From: Kosakonia sp. BYX6 | GTDB lineage: Bacteria; Pseudomonadota; Gammaproteobacteria; Enterobacterales; Enterobacteriaceae | Direction: 5' to 3' | DNA: 64,000 nucleotides | Assembly: GCF_038449125.1 (NCBI RefSeq) | Contig: NZ_CP151800.1 | Span: 1,956,406 to 2,020,405, forward strand | Part shown: one piece after another, positions 63,168-64,000 of the stretch | Position numbering within the stretch: the stretch's first letter is position 1 | Layout: the number at the start of each line of letters is the position of its first letter | Program-made: the position numbers and the translations under genes | Notes under the pieces: model-generated | What the model was told of the DNA's origin: nothing | The model's input: the letters and a program-made list of their open reading frames with translations, nothing else | Database searches by the model: none

Positions 63168-64000
63168 GTGCAACAGATAGCCCGCTCTGTCGCCCTGGCA
63201 TTTAATAATCTGCCCCGACCCCATCGCGTTATGCTGGGGTCGCTTACGGTTCTTACTCTCACTGTCGCCGTCTGGCGGCCTTATGTTTATCATCCCGAGT
63301 CCACGGCCCCGATTGTCAAAGCCATCGAACTGCCGAAAAACGAAATTCGTTCGCTTCTTCCCGAAGCCAGTGAGCCTATTGATCAGGCGACGTCTGACGA
63401 TGTCGATGATATTCCGCAAGATGAGCTGGACGAGAAAACAGCCAATGAAGCCGGCGTTCACGAATATGTGGTGTCCACCGGTGACACGCTCAGCAGCATT
63501 CTCAATCAGTACGGCATTGACATGGGCAATATCAGCCAACTTGCCGCTGCGGATAAAGAGCTACGTAACCTGAAAATTGGTCAACAGCTCTCCTGGACGC
63601 TGACCGCAGATGGCGATCTGCAACGCTTGACCTGGGAGATGTCGCGCCGCGAAACCCGCACTTATGACCGCATAGATAGCGGCTTCAAAATGAGTAGCGA
63701 GATGCAGCAGGGCGACTGGGTGAACGCGGTGTTGAAAGGCACGGTGGGCGGCAGTTTCGTCTCCAGCGCCAAAGACGCCGGTTTAAGCAGCAGCGAAGTG
63801 AGTGCAGTGATTAAAGCCATGCAGTGGCAAATGGACTTCCGCAAACTGAAAAAAGGCGATGAATTCTCCGTGCTGATGTCCCGTGAAATGCTGGAAGGCA
63901 AGCAGGAACAAAGCCAATTGGTGGGCGTACGCTTGCGTTCTGATGGCAAAGATTACTATGCGTTTCGCGCGGAAGACGGAAAATTCTACGATCGTAACGG
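63168..64000 (+). CDS. mepM: Murein DD-endopeptidase MepM (5' part)
   Basis: A partial gene that runs off the window; 277 codons are present. The product opens the peptidoglycan mesh for growth by cutting D-Ala-DAP crosslinks. It shows an N-terminal membrane helix (VMLGSLTVLTLTVAVW), a LysM domain (about 95-145, VHEYVVSTGDTLSSILNQYG), and the OapA-like middle region. The M23 catalytic domain with its zinc ligands lies beyond the end. The start is GTG, as in E. coli. It follows znuA by 15 bases on the same strand. Confidence 0.95.
   Translation, partial: MQQIARSVALAFNNLPRPHRVMLGSLTVLTLTVAVWRPYVYHPESTAPIVKAIELPKNEIRSLLPEASEPIDQATSDDVDDIPQDELDEKTANEAGVHEYVVSTGDTLSSILNQYGIDMGNISQLAAADKELRNLKIGQQLSWTLTADGDLQRLTWEMSRRETRTYDRIDSGFKMSSEMQQGDWVNAVLKGTVGGSFVSSAKDAGLSSSEVSAVIKAMQWQMDFRKLKKGDEFSVLMSREMLEGKQEQSQLVGVRLRSDGKDYYAFRAEDGKFYDRN

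Overview
The window is a piece of chromosome from a member of the Enterobacteriaceae, close to the Enterobacter/Kosakonia/Escherichia group. This rests on gene order and on protein lengths and motifs recalled from E. coli; no database search was run. The order dcyD-sdiA-yecF-uvrY-uvrC-pgsA-tRNAs-tyrP-ftnA-yecR-azuC-yecJ-araFGH-otsBA-uspC-flhDC-motAB-cheAW-tar-tap-cheRBYZ-flhBAE-argS-yecM-cutC-cmoBA-yecNED-aspS-nudB-yebC-ruvCAB-znuBCA-mepM is the E. coli 41-43 minute region, with local losses and insertions. The final gene, mepM, runs off the right end.

Left part (1-13.6 kb): a lone Phd/YefM-type antitoxin, D-cysteine desulfhydrase, the orphan AHL receptor SdiA, the UvrY response regulator overlapping uvrC, pgsA and a Gly-Cys-Leu tRNA operon. 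These are followed by tyrosine permease with TyrR boxes, a small unrecognised CxxCxxC protein, ferritin and lipoprotein YecR. Next come a decayed HD-GYP gene, an RpiB-like isomerase, an EmrB-type efflux pump, the dual-function AzuCR RNA and YecJ. Relative to E. coli the cystine transporter genes tcyLN, and yecA, yecH and ftnB, are missing here.

Middle part (13.6-43 kb): a DJ-1 family protein, the arabinose ABC transporter, trehalose synthesis (otsBA) and uspC. Then comes the flagellar/chemotaxis block: master regulator flhDC with a long CRP-controlled leader, motor genes motAB, the chemosensory core, and export genes flhBAE. A five-gene Csu-like (spore coat U domain) chaperone-usher fimbrial operon sits exactly between the cheW terminator and the sigma-28 promoter of tar, so motility and adhesion genes are interleaved without breaking either chemotaxis operon.

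Right part (43-64 kb): a two-gene rhamnogalacturonide uptake/hydrolysis unit (RhiT/RhiN-like) between flhE and argS, which suggests contact with plant pectin. After it come argS, yecM, cutC, the cmoBA tRNA-modification pair, yecNED, aspS-nudB-yebC-ruvC, an inserted divergent MmyB-type regulator/SDR pair, ruvAB and the Zur-controlled znu zinc importer.

Beyond protein genes, the sequence supports four embedded small-RNA loci known in E. coli: 3'ETS-leuZ after the tRNA operon, AzuCR, MotR (sigma-28 promoter inside flhC) and MicL (sigma-E-like promoter inside cutC). No prophage, insertion sequence, CRISPR array or clearly new multi-gene system was found. The most distinctive features are the fimbrial insertion, the pectin unit, the HD-GYP remnant and the inserted regulator/SDR pair.
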